From assembly GCA_902783795.1 (NCBI GenBank), contig CACZSO010000310.1, positions 1-10,022 on the forward strand: DNA of 10,022 bases, given 5' to 3'. Every line of letters starts with the position of its first letter. Within the stretch, counting starts at the first letter, position 1. Shown one piece after another: positions 1 through 6,745 of this stretch. The DNA is from an uncultured Eubacteriales bacterium (GTDB lineage Bacteria > Bacillota > Clostridia > Lachnospirales > Lachnospiraceae). A model generated the notes under the pieces. It had not been told where the DNA came from. It saw only the letters and a list, made by a program, of their open reading frames with translations, and did no database searches. The position numbers and the translations under genes are program-made.

Positions 1-1
1 A

Positions 2-727
2 GACTTTGTGATCCTGCCTGGCCTGGCCTTAAAAAGTGTACTGAATGCGGCCGGTGCCATCGAGGCAGCCTATAAGCCCTTCAAAGAGGCTGGCTACCGG
101 GTCTTTCTGTTTGACCGCAGGAAACATACATCGCCCTGTACCGTTTTTGATCTGGCCGATGAAACTGCGGCAGTCATGAAAGCTCTCGGTATCAAAGGAG
201 CCTGTATTTTCGGCGCCTCCCAGGGAGGAATGATGGCCCAGGTCATCGCAGCCAGATATCCTGAACTGGTAAGTGCCATGGCCCTGGGATCTACCTTATC
301 CCGGGCCGTGCCATCCCAGCAGGCAAGTACTGGGAACTGGGTAAGGCTGGCAGAAGAAAAGGATACAAAGGGCCTGGCAGAATCATCTATGAAGATGCTG
401 TATTCGGAGAAGATCGTGTCTGCCTTGAGAGGGCAGATCCTGCCGTCTTTAAGTGACCCGACGGAGGAAGAGCTGTCTCAGTTTATCATCATGGCAAAGG
501 CGGCGGCTGATTTTGATGTAAGCCGGGAACTGGCATCTGTCAAGTGCCCGGTATTTGTGCTGGGAAGCTTTGGGGATAAGCTGATCCCTGCTGCTTCCCT
601 GATGGAAACAGCTGAGTTGCTTTCAGGAGAACTGTTCGTTTATGATAAGACCTACGGCCATGCCGTTTATGATGAAGCGCCGGACTACAGAGCCCGGCTT
701 TTGGAGTTCTTCGGAAGAGCCAGGTGA
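2..727 (+). CDS. alpha/beta hydrolase, 5'-truncated by the window edge
   Basis: This is an alpha/beta-hydrolase-fold enzyme, probably a cytoplasmic esterase, peptidase or C-C hydrolase-like protein; the substrate cannot be told. Numbering from the GTG at 8, the nucleophile elbow is GASQGG with Ser71, the acid is Asp190 in SFGDKLIP, and the base is His218 in TYGHAVYDE, so the Ser-Asp-His triad is complete. A Leu-Pro-Gly segment right after the first visible beta strand sits where the family's oxyanion-hole HG motif usually lies. The frame is open to the left edge (GAC TTT before the GTG). The GTG codon lies inside a core beta strand and has no ribosome binding site in view, so it is probably an internal valine and the real start lies upstream. 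A usual family length of about 260-280 residues fits a loss of some 25-40 residues. The next gene follows after 37 bases. Confidence 0.85.
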   Translation, partial: DFVILPGLALKSVLNAAGAIEAAYKPFKEAGYRVFLFDRRKHTSPCTVFDLADETAAVMKALGIKGACIFGASQGGMMAQVIAARYPELVSAMALGSTLSRAVPSQQASTGNWVRLAEEKDTKGLAESSMKMLYSEKIVSALRGQILPSLSDPTEEELSQFIIMAKAAADFDVSRELASVKCPVFVLGSFGDKLIPAASLMETAELLSGELFVYDKTYGHAVYDEAPDYRARLLEFFGRAR

Positions 728-735
728 GGCTCTTC
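714..735 (+). other. hairpin across the stop codon of the hydrolase gene
   Basis: An 8-bp perfect stem (714-721 with 728-735, GAAGAGCC/GGCTCTTC) encloses a 6-base loop that contains the TGA stop codon. A G-T pair can extend it by one. It is followed by TCAAAATAAAAC and not by a T-tract, so it is not a standard intrinsic terminator. It may slow 3' decay or partly reduce readthrough into the flavoprotein gene. No convincing promoter is visible in the remaining 29 bases before the next start, which favours at least some co-transcription. Confidence 0.5.
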
Positions 736-764
736 TCAAAATAAAACTTTAACGGAGGAAAAAC

Positions 765-2558
765 ATGAACATCACACCTGATATCCTGTATGCAGGAGTA
801 AATGATCATAAGATCGACCTGTTTGAGGGACAGTATAAAGTGCCCAACGGGATGTCGTATAATTCTTATGTGATCCTGGATGAAAAAGTGGCCGTCATGG
901 ATACGGTGGACCGGAATTTCACCCATGAATGGCTGGATAACCTGGAGAAGGTCCTGAACGGACGCAAGCCGGATTACCTGGTGGTGCAGCATATGGAGCC
1001 GGACCATTCCGCGAATATCCTGAATTTTGCCAATAACTATCCGGAGACTGTGATCGTATCGTCTCAGAAAGCTTTTGCCATGATGCAGAACTTCTTCGGG
1101 ACGGATTTTGAAGGCAGAAATCTGGTCATCAAAGAGGGTGACCAGCTGGAACTGGGTAAGCATGTGCTGAATTTTGTGGCGGCACCCATGGTACATTGGC
1201 CGGAAGTCATGCTGACCTATGAATCCACGGAAAAAGTCCTGTTTGCAGCCGATGCTTTCGGTAAGTTCGGCGCACTGGATGCCCCGGAAGATAACTGGGA
1301 CGATGAAGCGAGACGCTATTACATCGGCATCGTCGGGAAGTACGGAACACAGGTGCAGGCAGTGCTGAAAAAGGCGGCGGGCCTGGATATCAGCGTGATC
1401 TGCCCGCTGCATGGACCGGTGCTCTCGGATAATCTGGGTCATTATCTGAAGTTATATGATACCTGGTCATCCTATGCCACAGAGACGGAAGGCGTCATGA
1501 TCGCTTTCACGTCCGTCTATGGCAACACCAGGAAAGCTGTGGAACTGTTAAGAGACCGCATTAAAGCGAAGGGCTGCCCCCAGGTGGTGGTGCATGACCT
1601 GGCCAGAGATGATATGTCTCTTTGTGTCAGCGATGCTTTCCGCTACGGAAAACTGGTGCTGGCTACCACTACTTATAACGCCGAGATCTATCCCTTCATG
1701 AGGACATTTATAGAAGAACTTATGGAGCGCGGCTTCAAGAACCGTATGGTGGGCCTTATGGAGAACGGTTCCTGGGCGCCCCAGGCGGCAAAGATCATGA
1801 CAAAGATGCTGGAAGGCGCGAAAAACCTGACCTTCACGAATACGACCGTGAAGATCATGTCAGCCATGAATGCAGATAATAAGGACCAGATCGAGGCTAT
1901 GGCAGATGAGCTTTGCAAGGATTATCTGGCTCAGCATGAGGAGACAGCGAATAAGAACGATATGACAGCTCTCTTCAAGATCGGCTACGGTCTTTATGTG
2001 GTCACCTCGAATGACGGAAAGAAGGATAATGGCTGTATCGTGAATACTGTGACACAGGTCACGAATACCCCGAACCGGATCGCTGTCTGCATCAATAAAC
2101 AGAACTATACTTACCATACCGTGAAGCAGACCGGCATCATGAATGTGAACTGCCTGTCTGTGGAAGCCCCCTTCTCCGTATTTGAGAGCTATGGCTTCCG
2201 GAGCGGCCGGACGGTGAATAAGTTTGAAGGTGAGGATGTGCTTCGCTCCGATAACGGTCTGATCTTCCTGACGAAATACATTAATGCGTTCATGTCCCTG
2301 AAAGTGGAGCAGTACGTAGACCTGGATACCCACGGCATGTTCATCTGTGAAGTGACGGAAGCCCGGGTGGTGTCGGATAAAGAGACCATGACCTACACCT
2401 ACTATCAGGATAAGGTAAAACCGAAGCCGGAGACCGCCGGTAAGAAGGGCTTTGTGTGCAAAGTCTGTGGTTATGTCTATGAAGGCGATGAGCTTCCGGA
2501 TGATTTCATCTGTCCGCTCTGCAAGCACGGCGCCTCTGATTTTGAACCTTTAAGCTGA
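765..2558 (+). CDS. flavodiiron protein fused to flavin reductase and rubredoxin domains
   Basis: A-type flavoprotein (FprA/flavodiiron family), a soluble enzyme that reduces O2 to water and/or NO to N2O in anaerobes. Residues 1-240 form the metallo-beta-lactamase-like diiron domain with all six expected ligands: His76, Glu78 and Asp80 in HMEPDH, His144, Asp163 and His216. Residues 244-392 are a flavodoxin domain with an FMN phosphate loop TSVYGNT (249-255). Residues 398-550 are a flavin-reductase-like FMN domain containing SYGFRSGR (475-482). Residues 562-597 are a compact rubredoxin with Cys565, Cys568, Cys583 and Cys586, lacking the loop usual between the two knuckles. Core proteins are about 400 residues, so this is a 597-residue electron-transfer fusion, equivalent to FprA plus the Hrb-type flavin reductase-rubredoxin of acetogens in one chain. 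GGAGG (754-758), six bases before the ATG, fixes the start. The aminotransferase gene follows after 29 bases. Confidence 0.95.
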   Translation: MNITPDILYAGVNDHKIDLFEGQYKVPNGMSYNSYVILDEKVAVMDTVDRNFTHEWLDNLEKVLNGRKPDYLVVQHMEPDHSANILNFANNYPETVIVSSQKAFAMMQNFFGTDFEGRNLVIKEGDQLELGKHVLNFVAAPMVHWPEVMLTYESTEKVLFAADAFGKFGALDAPEDNWDDEARRYYIGIVGKYGTQVQAVLKKAAGLDISVICPLHGPVLSDNLGHYLKLYDTWSSYATETEGVMIAFTSVYGNTRKAVELLRDRIKAKGCPQVVVHDLARDDMSLCVSDAFRYGKLVLATTTYNAEIYPFMRTFIEELMERGFKNRMVGLMENGSWAPQAAKIMTKMLEGAKNLTFTNTTVKIMSAMNADNKDQIEAMADELCKDYLAQHEETANKNDMTALFKIGYGLYVVTSNDGKKDNGCIVNTVTQVTNTPNRIAVCINKQNYTYHTVKQTGIMNVNCLSVEAPFSVFESYGFRSGRTVNKFEGEDVLRSDNGLIFLTKYINAFMSLKVEQYVDLDTHGMFICEVTEARVVSDKETMTYTYYQDKVKPKPETAGKKGFVCKVCGYVYEGDELPDDFICPLCKHGASDFEPLS

Positions 2559-2587
2559 AATTAATAAGAAAACAGGAGTTTTACTCT

Positions 2588-3646
2588 ATGTATTACACAA
2601 ATCCCTGGCTGATCGATCTGGTAAGAATATTTGATCAGAATGAACGGAAGGGCTATCTCCGCCTGGATCTCAATGAGAATCCGGGCGGCCTTCCGGCTGA
2701 CTTTGTTAAAGAGGTCCTAAGTGAAGTGACACCTGAATTCGTGGCGCAGTATCCGGAGACTCTGGAATTCACGGAAACATTGGCGGATTTTCTGGGAACG
2801 GATATCAGCCATCTCTGTCTGACGAACGGGTCTGCGGAAGGCATCCGTTATATCATCCAGGCCTTCACCTCTGAAAACGGCCGTGTGGTGGGCGTGGTGC
2901 CCTCCTATTTCATGATGCAGCTGTATTCGGAAATGTACGGGCGGAAGTTCGTGAAGGTGTCTTATAATGATGACCTCACGATGGATATCTGGCATATCCT
3001 GGATGTTTTGACGGAGGATACGCAGCTTTTGATCCTGCTGAATCCGAATAACCCCATGGGTAATGTGTATTCGGAAGAGGAGTTTCAGACGATCCTCGCC
3101 GAGTGCCGGAAAAAAGAGATCACCATTCTGGTGGATGAGGCTTATCATTATTTCTATCCCGAGACTTTCATCAATTATGCACTGAATGAGGAGCATATTT
3201 TTGTGACCCGGACCTTTTCCAAACTTTTCTCTTTAGCGGGCTGCCGCCTGGGGTATGTGGCCGGCTGGCCGGAAGGCGTGAAAATGGTCCAGAAGCTCTG
3301 CACCCCGCATAATACGAATGCTTTCGGCATGCTGTTCGCGGAGAAGATCATGAAGACGCCGGGGATGCTGGAGGGCTTGATCGAAAGATTTACCGAAGGC
3401 CGGGAATATCTGATCCGGGAGCTGGATGCCCATGGGTATCAGCATCAGGGTGAAGCCGGAAACTTCCTGTTTATCGAGCCGAAAACAGATGCCGTGGATC
3501 TGGTACGGCGCATGAAGGAAGAGAAAAAGATCCTGATCAAATCCTATGAGAATGTGGGACGTTTCGGCACCTGCCTCAGGGTCTCCATAGGAGAGAAAAA
3601 ATATATGGAGCAGTTTTTGAAGGCTCTTTTCGAACTGGACCGGTAA
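2588..3646 (+). CDS. HisC-like PLP-dependent aminotransferase (class I/II fold)
   Basis: Fold-type I PLP enzyme of the histidinol-phosphate aminotransferase/CobD group, 352 residues, the usual length. Visible motifs are LNENPGG (29-34 region), NPNNPMG (152-158) with the cofactor-contacting Asn, DEAYHYF (183-189) with the pyridine-contacting Asp183 and Tyr186, FSKLFSLAGCRLGY with Schiff-base Lys212 and Arg220, and LRVSIG with Arg331, the usual carboxylate-binding position. The family includes transaminases acting on phosphorylated substrates as well as phosphoserine and phosphothreonine decarboxylases, so the reaction cannot be fixed from motifs. No other histidine-pathway gene is near; the next gene, 12 bases downstream, encodes a TagD-like cytidylyltransferase. 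This suggests formation of an amine phosphate for CTP activation, not histidine synthesis (inference). AGGAG at 2574-2578, nine bases from the ATG, supports the start. Confidence 0.88.
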   Translation: MYYTNPWLIDLVRIFDQNERKGYLRLDLNENPGGLPADFVKEVLSEVTPEFVAQYPETLEFTETLADFLGTDISHLCLTNGSAEGIRYIIQAFTSENGRVVGVVPSYFMMQLYSEMYGRKFVKVSYNDDLTMDIWHILDVLTEDTQLLILLNPNNPMGNVYSEEEFQTILAECRKKEITILVDEAYHYFYPETFINYALNEEHIFVTRTFSKLFSLAGCRLGYVAGWPEGVKMVQKLCTPHNTNAFGMLFAEKIMKTPGMLEGLIERFTEGREYLIRELDAHGYQHQGEAGNFLFIEPKTDAVDLVRRMKEEKKILIKSYENVGRFGTCLRVSIGEKKYMEQFLKALFELDR

Positions 3647-3658
3647 CAGGGGGATTGT

Positions 3659-4990
3659 ATGATCAAAGTCATCACTTACGGAACCTTTGACCTGCTGCAT
3701 TACGGCCATGTACGTCTTTTACAGCGGGCCAGAGCCTTGGGCGATCATCTGATCGTGGGAGTGACCGCTGATGCTTTTGATAAAGCCCGGGGAAAGATCA
3801 ATGTGCATCAGTCCCTGATGGAGCGGATTGAGGCGGTCAGGGCCTTGGGGATCGCGGATGAGATCATCGTGGAAGAGTACGAAGGCCAGAAGATCGATGA
3901 TATCCGCCGGTATCACATTGATATTTTTACGGTAGGATCGGACTGGGAAGGCACTTTTGATTATCTGAAAGAATATTGTCAGGTGGTCTATCTGCCCCGG
4001 ACTGAAGGTGTCTCCAGCTCGGAGATCCGTTCCGAGGAAGGGCATTTGCGCCTGGGCCTGGCCGGCAGCTCCTCCTTCATGAATAAGGTGGCGAAGGAAG
4101 CCGGGTTTGTCAATGGACTGGAAGTGGCCGGCCTGTATGCGCCGGATGACCGTTATCTCAGTGAAGCCGTGAAAGAGCTTCCTTATGTGGCGGACAGTTA
4201 TGAAGCACTGCTGGAGAAAGTAGATGCTGTTTATATCAAAGCCCAGCCGGAAGAGCATTTTGAGATGGTGAAAAAGGCCATCGAAGCCGGAAAGCATGTA
4301 CTTTGTGAATCACCGTCTGCCTTATCTGAAGAAGGGTATCAACTGCTTCTTAAAGAGGCAGAAGAGTGCCAGGTGGTCTTCGAGGAAGGATTAAAGACGG
4401 CCTATGCCACCGCCTATTCCCGGCTGCGGCTCCTCATTAAGACCGGGATCATCGGACAGGTGGTGAGCATCGATGCCACCTGCACCAGCTTGAATGAGGA
4501 TCCGAATGATATGAAAGGACGCTGGGACCCCTTCTTTGAATGGGGACCCACGGCTATGCTGCCGGTATTCCAGATCATGGGCACAGAGTATCAGGAAAAG
4601 CATGTGTATACGCATTTTGCGGATGCACAAAAAAAGCATGATGACTTCTCCAGGATCGATCTGATCTATAAAAACAGCGTCGCGTCTTTGAAAGTCGCCT
4701 CCGGCGTCAAATCCGAAGGCGAACTTATCGTTTCCGGGACGAAAGGCTATATCTACGTGCCGGCACCCTGGTGGAATACAGATTATTTCGAAGTCCGCTA
4801 TGAAGATCCGAAGAATAATAAACGGTATTTCTACCAGCTGGACGGAGAGGGGATCCGGTACGAACTGGTCTGCTTTCTGCAGAACGTGAGGAAATGGTCT
4901 CAGCAGCGTTATATCGAACCGGAAGTATCCCGGGCCATCTGCCGGGAAGCCGGAGAGTTTTTAAAGCGCAAAGGGATCCGGGAGATATGA
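3659..4990 (+). CDS. TagD-like cytidylyltransferase fused to a Gfo/Idh/MocA-type domain
   Basis: A two-domain protein of 443 residues. Residues 1-128 closely resemble glycerol-3-phosphate cytidylyltransferase (TagD, about 130 residues): YGTFDLLHYGH (7-17) with the HxGH signature His14-Gly16-His17, a DxWEG segment (95-98), and RTEGVSSSE (114-122). This domain should couple CTP with a small alcohol phosphate to give a CDP-alcohol and pyrophosphate. Residues 130-443 match the Gfo/Idh/MocA oxidoreductase layout, with a Rossmann entry GLAGSS (133-138) that lacks the last glycine of GxxGxG and GKHVLCESP (211-219), where the family's EKP lysine is Ser218. The usual active-site Asp/His pair in the C-terminal half is not evident. 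The second domain may therefore be a nonstandard dehydrogenase or a binding module. AGGGGG (3648-3653) lies five bases before the ATG. The gene ends in tandem TGA-TAA stops; the small gene follows after 18 bases. Confidence 0.88.
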   Translation: MIKVITYGTFDLLHYGHVRLLQRARALGDHLIVGVTADAFDKARGKINVHQSLMERIEAVRALGIADEIIVEEYEGQKIDDIRRYHIDIFTVGSDWEGTFDYLKEYCQVVYLPRTEGVSSSEIRSEEGHLRLGLAGSSSFMNKVAKEAGFVNGLEVAGLYAPDDRYLSEAVKELPYVADSYEALLEKVDAVYIKAQPEEHFEMVKKAIEAGKHVLCESPSALSEEGYQLLLKEAEECQVVFEEGLKTAYATAYSRLRLLIKTGIIGQVVSIDATCTSLNEDPNDMKGRWDPFFEWGPTAMLPVFQIMGTEYQEKHVYTHFADAQKKHDDFSRIDLIYKNSVASLKVASGVKSEGELIVSGTKGYIYVPAPWWNTDYFEVRYEDPKNNKRYFYQLDGEGIRYELVCFLQNVRKWSQQRYIEPEVSRAICREAGEFLKRKGIREI

Positions 4991-5008
4991 TAAAAAGAGG
5001 GAAAAAGA

Positions 5009-5185
5009 ATGGCTTTAGGCTGTGATACCTGCAACTATTACGAATATGATGAAAATGACGATGCTTACTATTGCTCCGTGGATATGGATGAAGACGACTA
5101 CGGCCGTCTGATCTCCGGACATTATAAAGATTGTCCTTTTTACACCAGCAACAACGAGTATGAGATCGTAAAGCATCAGATGTGA
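5009..5185 (+). CDS. small four-cysteine acidic protein (DUF6472-like)
   Basis: A 58-residue reading frame with an RBS-like AGAGGG (4996-5001) seven bases before its ATG. The product has a CDTC knuckle (Cys5, Cys8), then Cys22 in YYCSVDMDEDD and Cys42 in YKDCPFY, with a very acidic middle. The C-x2-C...C...C spacing suggests a small metal-binding fold, but no ligand is proven. It resembles the small uncharacterised DUF6472 proteins common in Lachnospiraceae (recognition from memory, not a search). It lies 18 bases after the cytidylyltransferase gene and 18 bases before the acyltransferase gene and shares the reading frame of both. The function is unknown. No signal peptide or membrane segment is present, so it should be cytoplasmic. 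Confidence 0.8.
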   Translation: MALGCDTCNYYEYDENDDAYYCSVDMDEDDYGRLISGHYKDCPFYTSNNEYEIVKHQM

Positions 5186-5203
5186 CAGAACAGGCAGACT
5201 GCG

Positions 5204-6478
5204 ATGAAAGATACGTTTGAACGTTTTGATATGCAGAAGCCACCGGTCAAATGCCGGTGGTTTCTTAAGCCTGTGGTCTGGGCCGCCTGTCTTCCTGGCC
5301 TGCTTCTTCACCGGACGAAGATCCAAAAGACAGGGATCAAAGGGCTGAAGCCGCCCTATATCCTGCTGGGAAACCATAATGCTTTTTTTGACATGAATGT
5401 GTCTTCCATGGCCACATTCCCGCATTTCGGGAATTACATCGTCGCTATAGACGGGTTTATCGGAAGAGAATGGCTGCTTCGGCAGCTGGGCTGTATCTGC
5501 AAGCGGAAATTCACTAATGATATCCAGCTGGTGAGGCATTTAAAGACCGTCATAAAGAAAAAAGGCATCGTGGCCATTTACCCGGAAGCCCGGTATTCCC
5601 TCTGCGGTACCACAGCAGTATTGCCGGAGTCACTGGGCAAACTCTGCAAGCTGTTCCAGGTGCCGGTGGTGCTTCTGATGTGCCATGGGCATCATATCAA
5701 TCATCCTTTCTGGAATACCCGGAGGGAGAGGAAGGTGAAGCCGACAGAAGCGGAAATGAAGCTTCTTTTCAGCGTAAATGACCTGGAGAAAATGACGGCG
5801 GAAGAGATCAATGAGAAGATCGTCAGGGAATTTCAGTACGATGAGTACCGCTGGCAGAAAGAACATCATATCCGGGTCAGGGATAAGAACCGCGCCCAGG
5901 ACCTGCACAAGATCCTGTATCAATGCCCCTCCTGCGGGACTGAGTTCAGAATGATGGGAAAAGGGATCCATTTGGTCTGCGAAGCCTGTCAAAAGACATG
6001 GGAAATGACGGAATACGGCGAACTGAAAGCGCTTTCGGGACCGACGGAATTCTCCCATATCCCCGACTGGTATGAATGGGAACGTGAAAATGTCCGGGCA
6101 GAGGTTGAAGCCGGCACATATTCTTCCGGGAATCTTCCGGTGGAAGTGGAAAGCCTGCCGAATGCCAGACGTTTTATCAAACTGGGAAAAGGCACCCTGG
6201 TTCACGATATGAACGGCTTCCGGGTAACAGTGACGGATGAGGACGGGGATAACCATGAAATGGTCAAAGATGTACCATCCATGTATTCCTGCCATGTAGA
6301 GTATAATTATCTCTTTAAGCACGGAGACTGTGTAGACCTGAATACACTAACAGATACCTGGTACGTCTATCCTCAGGAAAAACTGTTTTCCGTGACAAAG
6401 ATGGCGTTAGCCACAGAAGAGCTGTATTTTTATCATTTAAGAGAAAACGGGAAAAAGGTCCGGCCCGGCCTGGCCTGA
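5204..6478 (+). CDS. PlsC-like 1-acylglycerol-3-phosphate acyltransferase with a zinc ribbon
   Basis: Lysophospholipid acyltransferase family protein, 424 residues. The catalytic NHx4D motif is GNHNAFFD with His58 and Asp63, preceded by a short hydrophobic stretch (about 22-35) that may dip into the membrane. IYPEAR (125-130) followed by GTTAVLP is the glycerol-phosphate-binding region. Typical PlsC proteins are about 200-250 residues. Here the acyltransferase part ends near 215, and CPSCG (241-245) with CEAC (259-262) forms a C4 zinc ribbon, followed by about 160 residues without a family I recognise. The expected reaction is acylation of lysophosphatidic acid or a similar glycerol-phosphate lipid at the inner membrane face. 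The ATG at 5204 has only a weak upstream GGCAG. The in-frame ATG at 5231 has no better site, and the start could be either. A strong hairpin lies in codons 11-21. The gene is the last before the terminator. Confidence 0.87.
   Translation: MKDTFERFDMQKPPVKCRWFLKPVVWAACLPGLLLHRTKIQKTGIKGLKPPYILLGNHNAFFDMNVSSMATFPHFGNYIVAIDGFIGREWLLRQLGCICKRKFTNDIQLVRHLKTVIKKKGIVAIYPEARYSLCGTTAVLPESLGKLCKLFQVPVVLLMCHGHHINHPFWNTRRERKVKPTEAEMKLLFSVNDLEKMTAEEINEKIVREFQYDEYRWQKEHHIRVRDKNRAQDLHKILYQCPSCGTEFRMMGKGIHLVCEACQKTWEMTEYGELKALSGPTEFSHIPDWYEWERENVRAEVEAGTYSSGNLPVEVESLPNARRFIKLGKGTLVHDMNGFRVTVTDEDGDNHEMVKDVPSMYSCHVEYNYLFKHGDCVDLNTLTDTWYVYPQEKLFSVTKMALATEELYFYHLRENGKKVRPGLA
5235..5265 (+). other. strong hairpin inside the start of the acyltransferase gene
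   Basis: A 12-bp stem with one G-T pair (5235-5246 with 5254-5265) closes a 7-base loop. Its core is a perfect CCACCGG/CCGGTGG. The left flank is AGAAG and the right arm ends in TTTCTT, giving a terminator-like A-rich/GC-rich/T-rich layout. It lies 31 bases after the ATG, and its right arm encodes conserved-looking residues Arg-Trp-Phe-Leu, so it is within the coding sequence. It could attenuate transcription or translation of the last gene relative to the genes before it (inference). Confidence 0.5.
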
Positions 6479-6489
6479 AGGGGTCTGAA

Positions 6490-6533
6490 AGACCTGTCAC
6501 ATCTTGAGAGATCATGTGTGACAGGTCTTTTTT
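6490..6533 (+). terminator. Rho-independent terminator after the acyltransferase gene
   Basis: A perfect 12-bp stem (6490-6501 AGACCTGTCACA with 6517-6528 TGTGACAGGTCT) encloses a 15-base loop and runs into six T residues (6528-6533). It begins 11 bases after the stop codon at 6478. This is a textbook intrinsic terminator and marks the end of the transcription unit that includes the flavodiiron, aminotransferase, cytidylyltransferase, small-protein and acyltransferase genes. Confidence 0.93.
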
Positions 6534-6641
6534 ACGTTTAGTGTCTGCAAAAAGAAAGAGCCTTTTTTGCCGGAAGGATAACCTTCACAGGGATAAATGG
6601 TAACGAAGGAAGGGAAAAGAGAAAGATATGAAAATTAGGGC

Positions 6642-6670
6642 TTTAGTTTTTACTGACTTTCGTGTAAAAT
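6642..6670 (+). promoter_or_regulatory. candidate sigma-A promoter for the esterase-glycosidase pair
   Basis: TAAAAT (6665-6670) is a good -10 match (5 of 6 to TATAAT). Seventeen bases upstream lies TTTAGT (6642-6647), a weak -35 (3 of 6). The surrounding stretch is AT-rich, in contrast to the genes, and a promoter is needed here because a strong terminator precedes it. The predicted transcript would start near 6677 and carry a leader of about 70 bases. Confidence 0.35.
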
Positions 6671-6680
6671 AGACCATAGA

Positions 6681-6703
6681 CATGTGCTGATAAAAGCAGC
6701 ATG
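6681..6703. promoter_or_regulatory. imperfect palindrome in the esterase leader, possible operator
   Basis: TGCTG (6685-6689) and CAGCA (6697-6701) form an inverted repeat around ATAAAAG. It is flanked by CATG on the left and extended as CATG on the right with a two-base offset. It lies just downstream of the candidate -10 element and upstream of the ribosome binding site, a position suited to a repressor site or a short leader hairpin. Five paired bases are easily found by chance, so this is weak. Confidence 0.22.
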
Positions 6704-6745
6704 CAGGATTCTTAAAAACTTTTGCTTTGGGAGGTAAAAGCATTT

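Noticed and set aside
1..727. GTG at position 8 as the true start of the hydrolase
   Set aside because: It falls inside a core beta strand, the open frame continues to the window edge, and no ribosome binding site can be seen.
540..1442. A 300-codon open frame on the - strand opposite the flavodiiron gene
   Set aside because: It overlaps the flavodiiron gene, whose motifs are certain. Its translation is rich in His, Ile and Arg with no known motif, as expected for the complement of a codon-biased gene.
2542..2570. Possible promoter (TTGAAC ... TAAGAA) before the aminotransferase gene
   Set aside because: The -10 part matches poorly and the -35 part is inside the flavodiiron coding sequence; co-transcription over the 29-base gap is simpler.
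2588..5206. Four successive genes (starts 2588, 3659, 5009, 5204) share one reading frame, as if from a split polyprotein
   Set aside because: Each has its own stop and its own domain boundaries and, for the first three, a good ribosome binding site. Chance agreement of frames is about 1 in 27.
5183..5265. UGA with a downstream hairpin as a selenocysteine insertion site
   Set aside because: The hairpin starts about 50 bases after the TGA, too far for a bacterial SECIS element, and neither protein resembles a selenoprotein.
6547..6570. A second AT-rich hairpin (GCAAAAA/TTTTTTGC) after the terminator
   Set aside because: The stem is almost all A-T with an 8-base loop and no following T-run. 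It may be incidental, and the terminator at 6490-6533 explains termination.
6628..6672. A 14-codon ORF (ATG to TAG) upstream of the esterase gene, a possible leader peptide
   Set aside because: The ribosome binding site is weak and distant, there is no run of regulatory codons, and its end overlaps the candidate -10 element, so it would not be in the predicted transcript.
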